From Hordeum vulgare subsp. vulgare (taxonomy: Eukaryota; Streptophyta; Magnoliopsida; Poales; Poaceae), in the NCBI RefSeq assembly GCF_904849725.1, contig NC_058523.1, positions 202,209,689 to 202,273,688 of the forward strand: a DNA stretch of 64,000 nucleotides, written 5' to 3'. A model generated the notes under the pieces. That model made no database searches and had not been told where the DNA came from. It saw only the letters and a list, made by a program, of their open reading frames with translations. Shown piece by piece: positions 21,501 to 33,438 of this stretch (its first letter is position 1; each line of letters starts with the position of its first letter). The translations under genes and the position numbers were made by a program.

Positions 21501-24500
21501 TTAAGATGAATCTCGCCCTCGAGATTCGGGTTGGCTAGAAAATAGGTGCGGGTGGTCTCGACGAAGGTCCTCTTCTCGTTCCGAGGTGGCTTCTTCCTCG
21601 GTGTGGTGGCTCCACAACACCTTGCAGAACTTGATGATCTTGCTGCGGGTAACTCTGTTGGCCGTCTCGAGAATCCGGACGGGTTTCTCCTCATACGTCA
21701 GATTGCTGTCAAGCTGTATGGCCTCTAGGGGCACTGTATCTCTCAACGGAACATCGGCCATCTCAGCGTGGCATTTCTTCAACTGGGAAACATGGAAGAC
21801 ATCGTGAACTCCGGACAATCCTTCCGGCAGTTCCAGTTTGTATGCAACTTCGCCTCTACGTTCAAGAATTTTGTAGGGGCCAATGAAACGTGGTGCTAGT
21901 TTTCCTTTCACACCGAATCTCTTGATTCCTCGAAGTGGAGACACCCGAAGATATGCTCGGTCTCCCACTTCGTACGTTACTTCCTTGCGTTTGCTGTCGG
22001 CATAACTCTTCTGCCTGGACTGAGCTATCTTGAGTCGGTCACGAATAAGCTTGACCTTCTCTTCCGAATCTCGGATGAGGTCGGGACCAAAAAGTTGTCG
22101 GTCTCCAACTCCATCCCACATCAACGGTGTTCTGCACCTCCTTCCGTATAGAGCTTCGAAAGGGGCCATCTTCAGACTGGTCTGGTAGCTGTTGTTTTAT
22201 GAGAACTCGGCATACGGTAAATTGTCATCCCAACTAGACCCATAGTCTAGTGCGCAAGCTCTCAACATGTCCTCCAGAATCTGATTAACTCTCTCGGTCT
22301 GTCCATCTGTCTGCGGGTGAAATGCTGTGCTGAACTCCAATCTCGTTCCCAAGGTTTCATGCAGTTGGTGCCAAAATTTTGATGTGAACTAGGTCCCTCT
22401 ATCAGACACAATGCTCTTTGGTACTCCGTGCAGACATATGATCCTTGTCATATAAATCTTGGCCAGCTTGGCACTAGTGTAGGTAGTCTTCACTGGAATG
22501 AAGTGAGCTACCTTGGTCAACCGATCGACCACAACCCAAATAGAATCATAGCTAGAACGGGTCCGAGGTAATCCTGTGATGAAGTCCATACCAAGCTTTT
22601 CCCATTTCCATTCGGGTATCTGCAGAGGTTGGAGCAAACCTGCTGGCTTCTGATGCTCGGATTTTACTCGCTGACAAACATCGCATATAGCTACGAACTC
22701 GGCAATGTCTTTCTTCAATCCTGTCCACCAGAAACTTTCTTTCAGATCCAGATACATCTTGGTGTTACCGGGTTGTATCGAGTACGGGGAATCATGAGCT
22801 TCCTGAAGTATCAACTTCCTGAGTTCGGGATCATTGGGCACATAGATGCGATCCTCAAACCATAAAGTTCTATGTTCATCCTCACGAAAACCTTTAGCTT
22901 TCCCGTCTTCCATTTTCTGCTTAATCTCAGCTATCTCCTTGTCAGCTTTCTGTGCTTCACGGATCTTTTCCGTCAAAGTAGACTGAATTTCCAAGGTGGC
23001 AACAAATCCTCTTGGAACTATCTCCAGTTTGAGTTCTCGGAGATCATCGACTAACTCCTGGGGTAATCCTCCCGCTGTGAGCGTGTTCACATAACTCTTG
23101 CGACTCAATGCATCGGCTACAACATTTGCCTTGCCTGGGTGATAATGCAATCTCATGTCGTAGTCCTTGATCAACTCTAGCCATCGCCTCTGTCTGAGGT
23201 TCAACTCCTTCTACGTGAAGATATATTTCAGGCTCTTGTGATCAGTGTAAACATCACAACTATTTCCGATCAGGAAATGTCTCCAGGTGTTGAGAGCGTG
23301 CACTACGGCTGCTAGTTCCAAGTCATGTGTGGCATAATTCAACTCATGAGGTCTGAGCTGTCTGTATGCATAGGCAACAACATTTCCTTCTTGCATGAGC
23401 ACTCCTCCGAGTCCTTGACGAGAAGCGTCACATTAAACCTGGAAATCCTTCTGAATGTTCGGCAATATCAGCACTGGGGCTGTAACAAGACGTTTCTTCA
23501 GCTCTTGAAAACTGGTTTCACATTCCTTAGTCCAAACATACTTGGATTCCTTCTTCAATAACTCTGTCATGGGCTTGGCAATCTTTGAGAAATTCTCAAT
23601 GAACCTCCGGTAATATCCGGCAAGTCCGAGGAAACTGCGGATCTCCTTGACTGACGTGGGTGCTACCCATTCGGTGACTGCTGCGACCTTGGCAGGGTCC
23701 ACTGCTATGCCTTCTCCTGAGATGACGTGTCCGAGAAATCCGACTTCCTTCAACCAAAACTCACATTTGCTGAACTTTGCATATAGCTTATGCTCTCGAA
23801 GCTTCTCCAGAACTAGACGCAGATGTTCCTTGTGTTCCTCTTCGTTCTTGGAGAATATCAGTATGTCATCGATGAACACCACGACAAACTTGTCCAAGTA
23901 CTCCATAAATACCTTGTTCATCAGATTCATAAAATATGCCGGGGCATTAGTCAGTCCAAATGACATGACCGTGTACTCATACAAGCCGTACCGAGTGGTG
24001 AAGGCTGTCTTGGGTATATCCTGTTCACGAATTTTCAACTGATGATACCCGGATCGAAGATCGATCTTGGAGAATATTCGGGATCCAACTAACTGATCAA
24101 ACAAATCATTGATCATCGGCAAGGGGTACTTGTTCTTGATGGTCACATCGTTCAATGCACGATAATCGACAACCATTCTTAAGGACTTGTCCTTCTTTTC
24201 AACCAAGAGCACTGGGGCTCCCCAAGGTGAAGAACTTGGGCGAATATACCCTTTGTCCAATAACTCTTTAATTTGCTTCTTGATTTCTATCAAGTCATTA
24301 GCGGGCATCCGATAAGGTCTCTTGGATATCGGGGCTGTTCCGAGTAATAGCTCAATCAAGAACTCTATCTCTCTATCGGGTGGCATGCCCGGCAATTCCT
24401 CCGGAAATACATCTGGATACTCCTGTACGATCGGTACTTCCTCCTGGACTACTCCCGTGAGAGAGTTTACTCGCTTACTCCGTGTCGGGCGCTGAGACAC

Positions 24501-24992
24501 GTACTTCATCCGCTTCTGCTCGGGGGTGGTGAGAAAAATAGACTTAAGGGCACAATCGGTATTCCCTTCATACTTGGCCAACCAATCCATGCCTAGAATT
24601 ACATCCAATCCTAGGGAGTCTAATACGATGAGGTCGGTGGGAAAATTATGGTTCCCGATGTTGAGACTCAAAGCATGGCATCCTATCCCGGCTGTCATCA
24701 TGCCTCCTGGGGAACTGACCTTAATGGGTTGGCTGAGGGTTCTAGTTGGCAAACTATACTTTTCCACAACTACCCTTGATATGAATGAATGCGTTGCACC
24801 AGAATCAAAAAGTACCAATACTGGATGTGAATTTAGCAAAAACTTACCAACCACAGTATCGGGGTGATCATAGACCTCTTCCACATCAATGTGGTTCACC
24901 TGAGCTCGAGGAAAAGGATTGGGCTTCTTAGCTGTAGAGTTGCGTTGCCGTTGCCGTTGCCGTTTCCATTTCCCTGCTTGTTCTGGGGACAA
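21501..24992 (-). pseudogene. pol: E3 pol (protease, RT, RNase H, integrase, chromodomain-like), four nonsense codons
   Basis: All four open pieces (23433-24992, 23211-23402, 22389-23204, 21501-22169) are in one frame, separated only by stop codons at 23433-23435 (TAA), 23211-23213 (TAG), 22389-22391 (TAG) and 22197-22199 (TAA). Where E4 has the intact version these are Tyr, Gln, Gln and Tyr codons. Protease [20 protein letters not shown], RNase H TDHKS, integrase CDVCQ zinc finger and GPYKI module are all visible, and the C-terminus resembles a chromodomain (YEEKPVRIL...KVLWSHH). Nonsense without frameshift in pol suggests decay mainly by base substitution. Confidence 0.95.
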
Positions 24993-25536
24993 TCAGTGGC
25001 ATAGTGTCCCTTCTTCCGACACTTGAAGCAAGTGATGTGAGTCAGATCCTTCTGAGCTGGAGCTGAATTCTGCTGAGTGCCAGTACCGCCATTCTTGAAG
25101 TTGCTGTTGTTGCGGTGGTTCCCATTTCCTCCATGGTTGTGGCCTCCATGGTTGTGCCCTCCATGGTTGTGCACAGGGTGGTTATGCTGAACGTGTCCTC
25201 CAAACTTACTGGATCCAGTCCCGGCATTCCCTGGATAAGGGGTGTAGCGAGGCTTCTGCTGAGTGCCGGAGTTGAACTTTCCAACCCCATACTTCCGCTT
25301 GCGGTTCTCCATCTTCTGGTGTTTCCCCTCCAAGATGAGGGCCTTATCAACCAGCTCCTGGTAGTTGTTGAAGGTGGCTACAGTCAACTGAATGCTCAGC
25401 TCATCATTGAGTCCCTCCAAGAACTTTTCCTGCTTGGCCGCATCATCGACCACATCTCCACGTGCATAACGGGCGAGCATGCTGAATTCATCGACATACT
25501 AGGCCACAGAGCGATTTCCCTCGCGTATGTTGCGAA
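24896..25536 (-). pseudogene. gag: E3 gag, C-terminal part
   Basis: It encodes the capsid C-terminal part, a His/Gly/Asn-rich linker (repeats of HNHGG) and a CCHC zinc knuckle ([14 protein letters not shown]). The N-terminal half is lost through a deletion that joins gag codons at about 25537 to leader sequence found in E4 near 57245. An in-frame TAG lies at 25499-25501, at exactly the same codon as in E4. A one-base loss in the expanded Gly-Asn repeat (about 24941-24945) shifts gag out of frame with pol. Confidence 0.9.
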
Positions 25537-25648
25537 ATCGGAGAGAAGTCAGAAATGATCAGAAGAGGAAATAGAAGATATAGGAGAAAATAGTTTTCTT
25601 CCTAAGGCTTTTCCATTCCTAGAGGTTACGTCCTAAGGTCAGCGTGTA

Positions 25649-25660
25649 CTCTGAATACCA
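25649..25660 (-). other. E3 primer binding site (initiator tRNA-Met type)
   Basis: The sense strand reads TGGTATTCAGAG, four bases from the LTR. E4 has the standard TGGTATCAGAGC, complementary to plant initiator tRNA-Met. E3 carries one extra base within the site, which would weaken priming. Confidence 0.8.
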
Positions 25661-25664
25661 TTTC

Positions 25665-28600
25665 TGTAGCGACCCGACTCAACGAGTCAAGCCTCTGGTG
25701 TTTCCGTACCATCCCAAGATCATGCTGGTACACACACAGTACATAATGTATATATTCAAGAGTGCAATCACACAGCTTTATTAATCGAAATCTCATAAAG
25801 AGTACTTTATTACAATAAAGGAGTACAATAAAGTGGTTGAAGGCCAACTCATGAGATTATCTAACGAAGACTAAGCGGAAGCATCAGGTAGACGAGTCCA
25901 TCCGACTCCAAGGGCATGTCGCTGAGCATAGAACCGTAGCCTCACTCCTGGTCGGAAAAGTACTCTGCAACATGATATGTTGCAGCCGTGTAGGTCAGCA
26001 TATTGAATATGCTGGCAAATCATCAAGAGAGGGGGTAAAATAATAATCAACTATCTCTACATGCATATTTGGCCGATGGAGCTAAGTTTTTGCATAATGC
26101 CAGTTTTATCCTACAACAAAAGGGGTCGGAAGCAAAATATTACTACATGTTTGTTGTTAACGAGATGGTTCCGCCAACCAGTTCTCGTACCCGAATAGTT
26201 GTTAACACCCACATCATTATTAAGTTGTGTCGAGAGTTCAGGGGAAATTCAATGCCTTCGGCTCAAGTTGTCCATGACCGTGGACACGGCTAATCGATTA
26301 GGTTGAGTACTCTCCAGAGTTTTGCACACGTTCCCCACAAGATTTGATCGCCTCCGGGTTTGTCCTCGCACTTCAGGGTGTTTGAAGACCGGATGATCAA
26401 AACATGGTCTTTCAACGGGTCCCTCTGAATCCCTGTCGGTGCCCATCCATTCCTACCGTTCATCTACATCTGCTAGCACCGCCTGTCCAGAGTCGCCGCG
26501 TTGTCCAACCAAGCCAGAGCCCATAATGACTTGTGGCTGTGCAGGTAAGCCTTGAGTCTTGAAGTCTCCGTCCGTCCCTTTGAGCCTGGGTGAAGCTTTC
26601 CGCAGGATGACATGGCCTCTCCAGCATCCCGGGCATCCACTGGGTTTTCCAGGGAGCCGATCAACCGTCCTTCACCCAGTGTTGCATTGCATCCGAGGTC
26701 TTTAAAATCATGTCTTAGTCCGGTCTTGGTTATTATATCAATCTCGCATCTCTCGTGGCATACACTCAACCGATAACCCGTCTACTTAAGCATAGCATAT
26801 AAATAACTTTGTCGTCCCGGGGCCAAGTATCGGGGTGTTGGTGTTCCTACCACATGATACTACACCTATGAGTAAAGTTTCCAAGTACCTAGGCAGCATG
26901 CAAATAGGGCAAAGAAGGTGATCTACTATGCATTGAAAACATAGGTAAAATAACATGATCAAAGATGACTTGCCTTGATGATAGTTGTCCTGCTCGAGCG
27001 TCTCTAAGGAACACGCTTCACACTTCGGATGATCTACCGATACAAACACAAAGCACACCATAAGCAATTCAATCATGCCACGAGTAAAAAGAACATCACA
27101 TGCAATGATTGGCAAACGACTACGCAAAAGAATTTTATCGCGCGTCGGTAGGACAGAAACTTGTTTCTGTTGAAAACACTAGTACAAATACTTGGAAAAT
27201 TCTGAAACTTCTACTACAGTAATGTTTTATCACTACAAAACAATAGCAAAAAGAATCAACTCAATATCATTTTTCAAACTCCTGGAATAGGCAAAACAGT
27301 GTTTAAACTAAATCTGCTCTAACTTATATTTGAAAATTCCCAACACAGAACAATTATATATTTTTAAACACTACAGGAAATTTGTGAGCCACTGGAAAAA
27401 GAATCAATGTCATTGGACGTAGGGATAAAAAGATGTGATCAAAACAAGATTGAAAGTTTCTGTTTTCGAAATTTGGATAGAAAATTACAAGACTGCTAGT
27501 GCTAAAGAGAGGCACACGTGGCAAGTTCTATTGGCTGTAGTGGCTGTGTGTTTTCTTGGTTTGGAGCAAACGTCCCATGGCTTGCAAAACCACTGGCTAA
27601 ATCTTAAGTGACCAAAAGAACCGTTGGTTTTCTGGACTAAACCGAAGGGGTATAGGTGATCTAATCCTAGCCATTGCATGGTGTTGCATGGGATCTAAGG
27701 GCCGAGATTGAGTGCATGCAAATAGAGAGAGAGAGATGGATAGCTACCTGCTGGCTGTAGCTTGCACCGGCAAGAAAGGAGATGACCGGCGAGGAAGGAG
27801 GGAGTAGCTCCGGGCGGTGGGGCGTCGGGCGGCGGCGGTGAGGTTCCTCCTCCGCGGGGAAGAGGCGGCGGTGGAGAGAGAGTTCGGGGAGGGATCCTCC
27901 TCCGGGCGAGGCCAAGGTGCAGCAGCTTTCGGGCTGCTGCCGCTGCTCGCGGCGGCAGCTAGGGCGGCGGTGGGGTGAGGCGCCGGCGGCGGCTTGTGGA
28001 GGCGGCGGTGGAGACGGCGGCGGCTAGGGTTGGGGAGAGGTGGCGGTGGGGGGGTTTATATAGGCTTAGGGGAGGAGAGTAAAATGAAGGAGAGGGAGAA
28101 CTTTGGGAAGGAGATCACGGGAGAGAAAATAGGAAAGAGAGGGAGAGGTGGCGGTGGAGAGAAAAGGAAAGGGAGCGAGGAGCAAAAAAAGGAAAGAGGA
28201 GACGTGGGGAGGGAGAGAGATTGGGGATGCGGGGGGGCCGCATGCAAGGTGCATGCGTGCATGCATGGGGGCGGCTGGGCTGAGCCCTTGTGGCTCGGCC
28301 TGGAAGTTTTATCTTCTTTTTAAAAAAAAAAGAACAAACAGCAGTAAAAAAAAAAAAAAAAAAATATGGCCTCACTAACAAATACTATAAAGAGTACTAA
28401 TATATATATAATACATATAGGAACCCTAGTTCCACCTAATGCAATTTTAAAAAAAAAGTTTTATGCAAATAGATCACACAACGCGATGGAAAAAAAACTC
28501 GACTGAAATAATTCGGAGTTTGGAAAAATTTGCAAAAACCAAAAATGGTGACTTTAACTCACACGGGAGAAGTCATATTATCTCCGCTCCGATAAATTGG

Positions 28601-28711
28601 CCGCAGTCACATAACGATAAAATTTTTCAGAAGAACGCAATGATGCATAAAATATGGAATGCAAATGAATGATCTATTAACATCCGAATTTACAAAAATT
28701 GGGATGTTACA
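25665..28711 (-). repeat. E3 right (5') LTR
   Basis: It is homologous end to end with 18432-21488, with only scattered substitutions and small indels, mostly in homopolymer runs. TATA box at 28056-28062. It is followed by the CACAT duplication. Confidence 0.95.
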
Positions 28712-28858
28712 CACATAAAATAAACTAAAAACACAATCATAACAGAATTATGATGGTGTGGACACAACAAAACTGAAAGCAAAAAAGCAAAGATAAATTC
28801 ATTGGGTTGCCTCCCAACAAGCGCTATTGTTTAACGCCCTTAGCTAGGCATTGATAAT

Positions 28859-29227
28859 TTAATGATGCTCACCTAAAAGATAGCAATCGGACACGAAGAG
28901 AGCATCATGAAACATGTGACAAACATATCTAGTCCTAACATACTTCCTAGGCATAGGCATTTTATAGGAAAACAAATTATCAAGACAAGCAATAACTACC
29001 ATATGCAAGGAAGAGGAAAGAGACAATATCAATCTCAAGATAACGAGAGGTAATTTAGTAACATGAAAGTTTCTACCACTATATTTTCCTCTCTCGTAAA
29101 AATTACATGTGGGATCATATTCAAATTCAACAATATAGCTATCACATAGCATATTCTTTTCATGATCCACATGCGTGCAAAGTTGACGCTGTTCAAAACT
29201 AGTGGGATTATCATCAACTAAAGTCAT
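28859..29227 (-). pseudogene. E2-family ORF, diverged relic in E1
   Basis: A 122-codon frame matches the C-terminal half of the ORFs at 8050-8892 and 13406-14149: VDHEKNML, YIVEF, NFYERGKY, KLPL, MPMPRKYVR and MFHDAL align in order. The N-terminal half is not recognisable in frame. Similarity to E2 is clear but well below that between the two E2 copies, which makes the shared blocks informative about which residues matter. Confidence 0.7.
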
Positions 29228-29620
29228 GACTTCTCCAAACCCAATTCAATATTATTGCAAATATCATATTTATCATTCAAGGAGCCCTTGTGAATCACTT
29301 CATAAATTTATTCATCAAAATTTGCAGATTCACGCATCTCGAGCTAAACTTCATAAAGATAGTCAAGTGCACTCAACTCACTAGCAATTGGTTCAACATA
29401 ATTGGATCTCTTAAAGAGATTAGCAAGTGGGTGAGGATGCAAGCATATTGAAGGCACATAGCACACAAGCAAAGGAAAGGCAAACGAAAAAGGCAAATAT
29501 TTTTGTAAATTTTGTTTTTTCAAAAGTGGGGGAGGGGAAAACGAGAGGCAAAATGCAAATAATGTAAATGCAAGAGATGAGTTTGCGATAGTTACTTGAA
29601 TAAGCTTCACTTCGAATACT

Positions 29621-29696
29621 CCCCGGCAACTGCGCCAGAAATTGGCACGTTGACGGGAGACTATTCTTGACTTGATCCTCCCCGACAACGGCGCCA
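29621..29696 (-). other. Duplicated tRNA-Asp primer binding site, E1
   Basis: CCCCGGCAACTGCGCCA (29621-29637) and CCCCGACAACGGCGCCA (29680-29696) each match tRNA-Asp with one mismatch, 59 bp apart. Each is followed by GAAAT, and a shared GTTGACGGGA lies between them, as in E2. The duplicated arrangement therefore predates the split of E1 and E2. Confidence 0.8.
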
Positions 29697-30857
29697 GAAA
29701 TCCTTCTTGCTACCTCTTGAGCTTGCGTTGGTTTTTCCCTTGAATAGGAAAGGGTGACGCAGCACAGTAGCGATAAGTATTTCCCTCAGTTTGAGAACCA
29801 AGGTATCAATCCAGTAGGAATATCAAGATGAGGCACAAATGTACCTCCGCAAAAACAAACAAACTTGCACCCAACGCTATAAAGGGGTTGTCAATCCCTT
29901 CATGATTATTTGCAAGGTGAGATCTGAAGGTGGAAAGTGCAACAAAGTAATTTTGAGGATCTGAAAATATGAAGTGAATTAGACCCGAGGGCCATAGTGT
30001 TCACTAGAGGCTTCTCTCATGATAACAAGTATTATGGTGGGTGAACGAATTACTGTCGAGCAATTGATAGAATCACGCAAAGTCATGATGATATCTAAGG
30101 CAATGATCATACATATAGGCATCACGTCCGAGACAAGTAGACCGATACTTTTTGCATCTACTACTATTACTCCACACATCGACCACTATCCAGCATGCAT
30201 CTAGTGTATTGAGTTCATAACAAACAGAGTAACGCCTTAAGAAAGATGCCATTATGTAGAGGGATAGATTCATGCAATATGATATACACCCCGTCTTTCT
30301 ACCCTTGATGGCAACAACATGATGCGTGCCTCGCTACCCCTTCTGTCACTAGGTGAGGACACCACACGGTATGAACCCAAAACCAAGCACTTCTCCCATT
30401 GCAAGAATTATAGATCAAGTTGGCCAAACGAAAACCACAACTCGAAGAGAATTACAAGGATACGAAATCATGCATATAAGAGATCAAAGGAGAATGAAAT
30501 AATATTTATAGATAATCTGATCAGAAATCCACAATTCATCGGATCTCGACAAACACACCGCAAAAGAAAGTTACATAGGATAGATCTCCATGAAGATCAC
30601 GGAGAACTTTGTATTGAAGATCCAAGAGAGAGAAGAAGCCATCTAACTAAGCTATGGAACCGAAGGTCTGTGTTGATGAACAAGCCCTTCGTGCCCGAAT
30701 GCCCCCTCCGGTAGGGCACCAGAACGGTCCCCAGATGGGATCTTGTGGAGACAGAAGCTTGGGGCGGTGGAAAAGTATTTCCGTGGCTCTCTCTAGTGGT
30801 TTTAGATTTTTAGAGAATTTATAGGCGGAAGAGGTAGGGCAGAGGAGCCACGTGGGG

Positions 30858-30908
30858 GCCACAAGCCTGCTAGGCGGGCCCCCAGGCCACGGCTAGGGGG
30901 CTTGTAAC
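30858..30908 (-). promoter_or_regulatory. CACAAGCC palindrome, E1 right LTR
   Basis: Left arm GCCACAAGCCTGCTAGG, right arm CTAGGGGGCTTGTAAC, with S inserted at the end of the right arm. A CACGTG G-box-like core (30849-30854) sits just outside the left arm. The TATA-like sequence is about 33 bp away in sense. Confidence 0.7.
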
Positions 30909-32437
30909 TGATGACCCACAAGTATAGGGGATCAATCGTAGTCCTTTCGATAAGTAAGAGTGTCGAACCCAACGAGGAGCAGAAGGCTCTGATAAATGGA
31001 TTTCAGCAAGGTAATAACTGCAAGCACTGAAAGTAGCGGTAACAAGTGATGGTGTAGTGAGGTGAAACGTAGCAAGCAAAAAGTAACAATTAACAAGTAG
31101 TAGCAACGGTGCAGCAAGTGGCCCAATCCCTTTTGCAGCAAGGGGCAAGCCTAAACAAAGTCTTATAGGAGGAAAAACGCTCCCGAGGACACACGGGAAT
31201 TTCTGTCATGCTAGTTTCATCATGTTCATATGATCTGCGTTCGTTACTTTGATAGTTTGATATGTGGGTGGACCGGCGCTTGGGTACTGCCCTTACTTGG
31301 GCAAGCATCCCACTTATGATTAACCTCTCTCGCAAGCATCCGCAACTACAAAAGAAGAATTAAGACAACGTCTAACCATAGCATTAAACTAGTGGATCCA
31401 AATCAGCCCCTCACGAAGCAACGCATAGACGGGGGTTTAAGCTTCTATCACTCCAGCAACCCATCATCTACTTACTACTCCCCAATGCCTTCCTCTAGGC
31501 CCAAATATGGTGAAGTGTTATGTAGTTGACGTTCACATAACACCACTAGAGGAAAAACAACATACAACATATTAAAATACCGAACGAATATCAAATTCAC
31601 ATGACTATTATCAACATGACTTATCCCATGTCCTGAGGAACAAAAGTAACTACTCACAAAGCATAATCAGAATCATGATAAGAGGTGTAATGAATAGCAT
31701 CAAGGATCTGAGCATAAACTCTTCCACCAAGTAATCCAACTGGCATCAACTACAAAGAGTAATCAACACTACTAGTAACCTTATTAGTACCAATCGGAGT
31801 CGTGAGACGGAGATTGGTTACAAGAGATGAACTAGGGATTGGAGAGGAGATGGTGCTGATGAAGATGTTGATGAAGATGCCTCCCCTCCGACGAGAGGAG
31901 TGTTGGTGATGACGATGGCGACGATTTCACCCTCCGGGAGGGAAGTTTCCCCCGCAGGATCACCCTGCCGGAGCTCTAGATTGGATCTGCTCAAGTTCCG
32001 CCTCGTGGCGGCGGCGAAACCACGAAAAAGCTCCCGATTGATTTTTTCTAGAACGAAACCCTTCATATAGCAAAAGAAGGGAGCTAGTGGGCCGTCAGGG
32101 AGCCCACAAGCCTGCCCTCCACCACCACGGGGGTAGGGGGCGGTGGCAGGGCTTGTGGCGCCCTGGTAGCCCCCTCCGGCACTTCTTTCGCCCAGTATTT
32201 TTTATATAATCCCAAAAAATTCCATGTAACTTTTCAGGGCATTTGGAGATGTGCAGAATAGTGGACTAAGATTTGCTCCTTTTCCAGTCCAGAATTCCAG
32301 CTGCCTGAATTATCCCTCTTCAAATAAACCTTGCAAAATAAGAGAGAAAAGGCATAAATATGGTACCACAAAGTAATATAAGAGACCATAAAGCAATAAA
32401 TATCAACATGAAAGCATGATGCAAAATGGACGTATCA
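30909..32437 (-). mobile_element. S: solo LTR of an Athila-like family
   Basis: TGATGACCCACAAG... to ...GGACGTATCA, the same ends and general layout as the E5 LTRs, but with no internal region. Flanks are GTAAC (30904-30908) and GTGAC (32438-32442), a 5-bp duplication with one change. A solo LTR is the product of LTR-LTR recombination that removed the body. It contains its own palindrome (32101-32162) and a TATA-like CTATATGAA in sense (near 32063-32070). Confidence 0.9.
32101..32162 (-). promoter_or_regulatory. CACAAGCC palindrome, solo LTR S
   Basis: CCCACAAGCCTGCC at the left pairs with the complement of GGCAGGGCTTGTGG at the right, loop GC-rich. The TATA-like element is about 31 bp downstream in sense. 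Confidence 0.75.
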
Positions 32438-33430
32438 GTGACCTCCCCCGAGGTCCCCTGCCTTGGTTCTCAAGTCTCGTGCATATCTTCTATTATGGAA
32501 AAAATCATCTCGCAGGTTTTATTCGGTTTGGACTCTGTTTAATATTCTCCTCCGAAAAAGGTCAAAAGCACGGAAAAACAGAAACTGGCACTTGGCACGG
32601 AGTTAATAGGTTAGTCCCAAAAAAGATATAAAGTAGCATATTCATGCATACAAAACATCCAAAGATGACAAGATAATAGCATGGAACCATAAAAAATCAT
32701 AGATACGTTGGAGACATATCAGGCAGCCACTCCTTGTCCCAGCATGTGTCAGCTCTTCCTTTTGACCATTCCAAGCACTCCCCAGCACCAGCTAGCTTCC
32801 AAGCTCCCTCTAGGGTGTGTGGCATCCATGCACGAGAGAGCTCCCGAGATCTCTCTCCCTCCCCATGTCTTATCTCCTCTTCCCCGAGCCCCTCTGGCTC
32901 ACACTCAGCTCCTCCTCCCTCCCATCAACCTCCTGAGCTCCTCCCCTTCTCTCCCAAGCTCCCCTCCTCCTCCTGCCCTGCCATGGCTGAAACTCCCTGG
33001 TGGCCTCCGCTCGAGCCCGAGCTAGCCAGCTTTCCCTCTCACCTCTAGCCTCACCCAGAGTTCCCCAGACCACCACAGCTCCTCGCCACTCCCCCTCCTT
33101 CCTCTCAGGTGGTCGGGGCACCTTCCTCCTCCTAAGCCAAAGCTTGCCGCGCCGTGGCAAAGATCCCATACGCCTTGGAGCTCCCCAGCCGAAGCGGCGT
33201 CAAGGACGGCCGGAGCCGCCAAAGCCTGCGCCGGCTGCTGCGCTGCTCCGCCTCCCCTGCTTGTCAGTGACCAGCCACAAGGCCCACGTGAGATAAGTGG
33301 ATACGGGCTCCTCGCTCAGTCGTTTTCGCGTGCGGGAAGCGTACTTGCGAAATATGCCTTCGACGTGGCCCCTACTAGGGCATGCGAGCTACTAGGCTGG
33401 CCCGCTTCCATTCTCAACGCCCTGAGCGCG

Positions 33431-33438
33431 ATATAACC
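33431..33438 (+). promoter_or_regulatory. TATA-like box of the H LTR
   Basis: GCGATATAACCCC lies between a GC-rich upstream part and an AT-rich downstream part, matching the composition change at the E3 and E4 boxes. It would drive transcription to the right. Confidence 0.4.

Larger units (their letters stand above)
18432..28711 (-). mobile_element. E3: chromovirus-type Ty3/gypsy element, inactivated
   Basis: It has two ~3.05-kb LTRs (18432-21488, 25665-28711) around a 4.2-kb internal region coding on the minus strand. The pol order is protease, RT, RNase H, integrase, then a C-terminal chromodomain-like segment, which is chromovirus (Tekay/Del-like) organisation. It is closely related to E4 in coding sequence, but about 1.36 kb of leader and gag is deleted, and pol carries four nonsense codons. 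It cannot encode its own machinery. Confidence 0.95.
28712..29707 (-). mobile_element. E1 internal region, second part
   Basis: It resumes the E1 internal sequence after the CACAT duplication and runs to the primer sites and right LTR. The E2-family ORF relic occupies its left half. The stretch 29230-29620 corresponds to the N-terminal part of that ORF but shows no convincing frame. Confidence 0.8.
2684..32721 (-). mobile_element. E1: non-autonomous gypsy-type LTR retrotransposon, heavily nested
   Basis: E1 is bounded by GGCAG duplications and TG...CA ends. Its right LTR is 29708-32721 (interrupted by solo LTR S) and the surviving part of its left LTR is 2684-3852. Sense is minus: tRNA-Asp primer sites lie beside the right LTR (29621-29696). 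Its own internal region is 16024-18431 plus 28712-29707, interrupted by E3. It has no gag, protease or RT; the only recognisable protein is a relic of the E2-family ORF (28859-29227). The middle of the left LTR has been replaced by the E2 array. It must have been mobilised by proteins of another element, probably an Athila-like one sharing its primer site; that is inference. Confidence 0.85.
29708..32721 (-). repeat. E1 right (5') LTR, interrupted by solo LTR S
   Basis: TGCTACC... to ...GACATATCA, followed by GGCAG. Without S it is about 1.48 kb. The palindrome is at 30858-30908, with its right arm split by S; TATA-like AATTTATAGG is at 30816-30825. The final ~200 bp (32540-32721) are shared with E2 LTR ends. 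Confidence 0.9.

Noticed and set aside
23647..24042. Plus-strand frames over pol (also 24526-24867, 54024-54371, 54903-55244)
   Set aside because: Antisense shadows of RT and protease; they follow the codon structure of the minus-strand gene.
30909..32437. Full element in the E1 right LTR
   Set aside because: A single LTR with a near-perfect 5-bp duplication and no internal region: a solo LTR.
32708..33296. Overlapping ORFs suggestive of a Pro/Ser-rich protein
   Set aside because: They sit in the C/T-rich part of the H LTR, occur on both strands, and show no domain.
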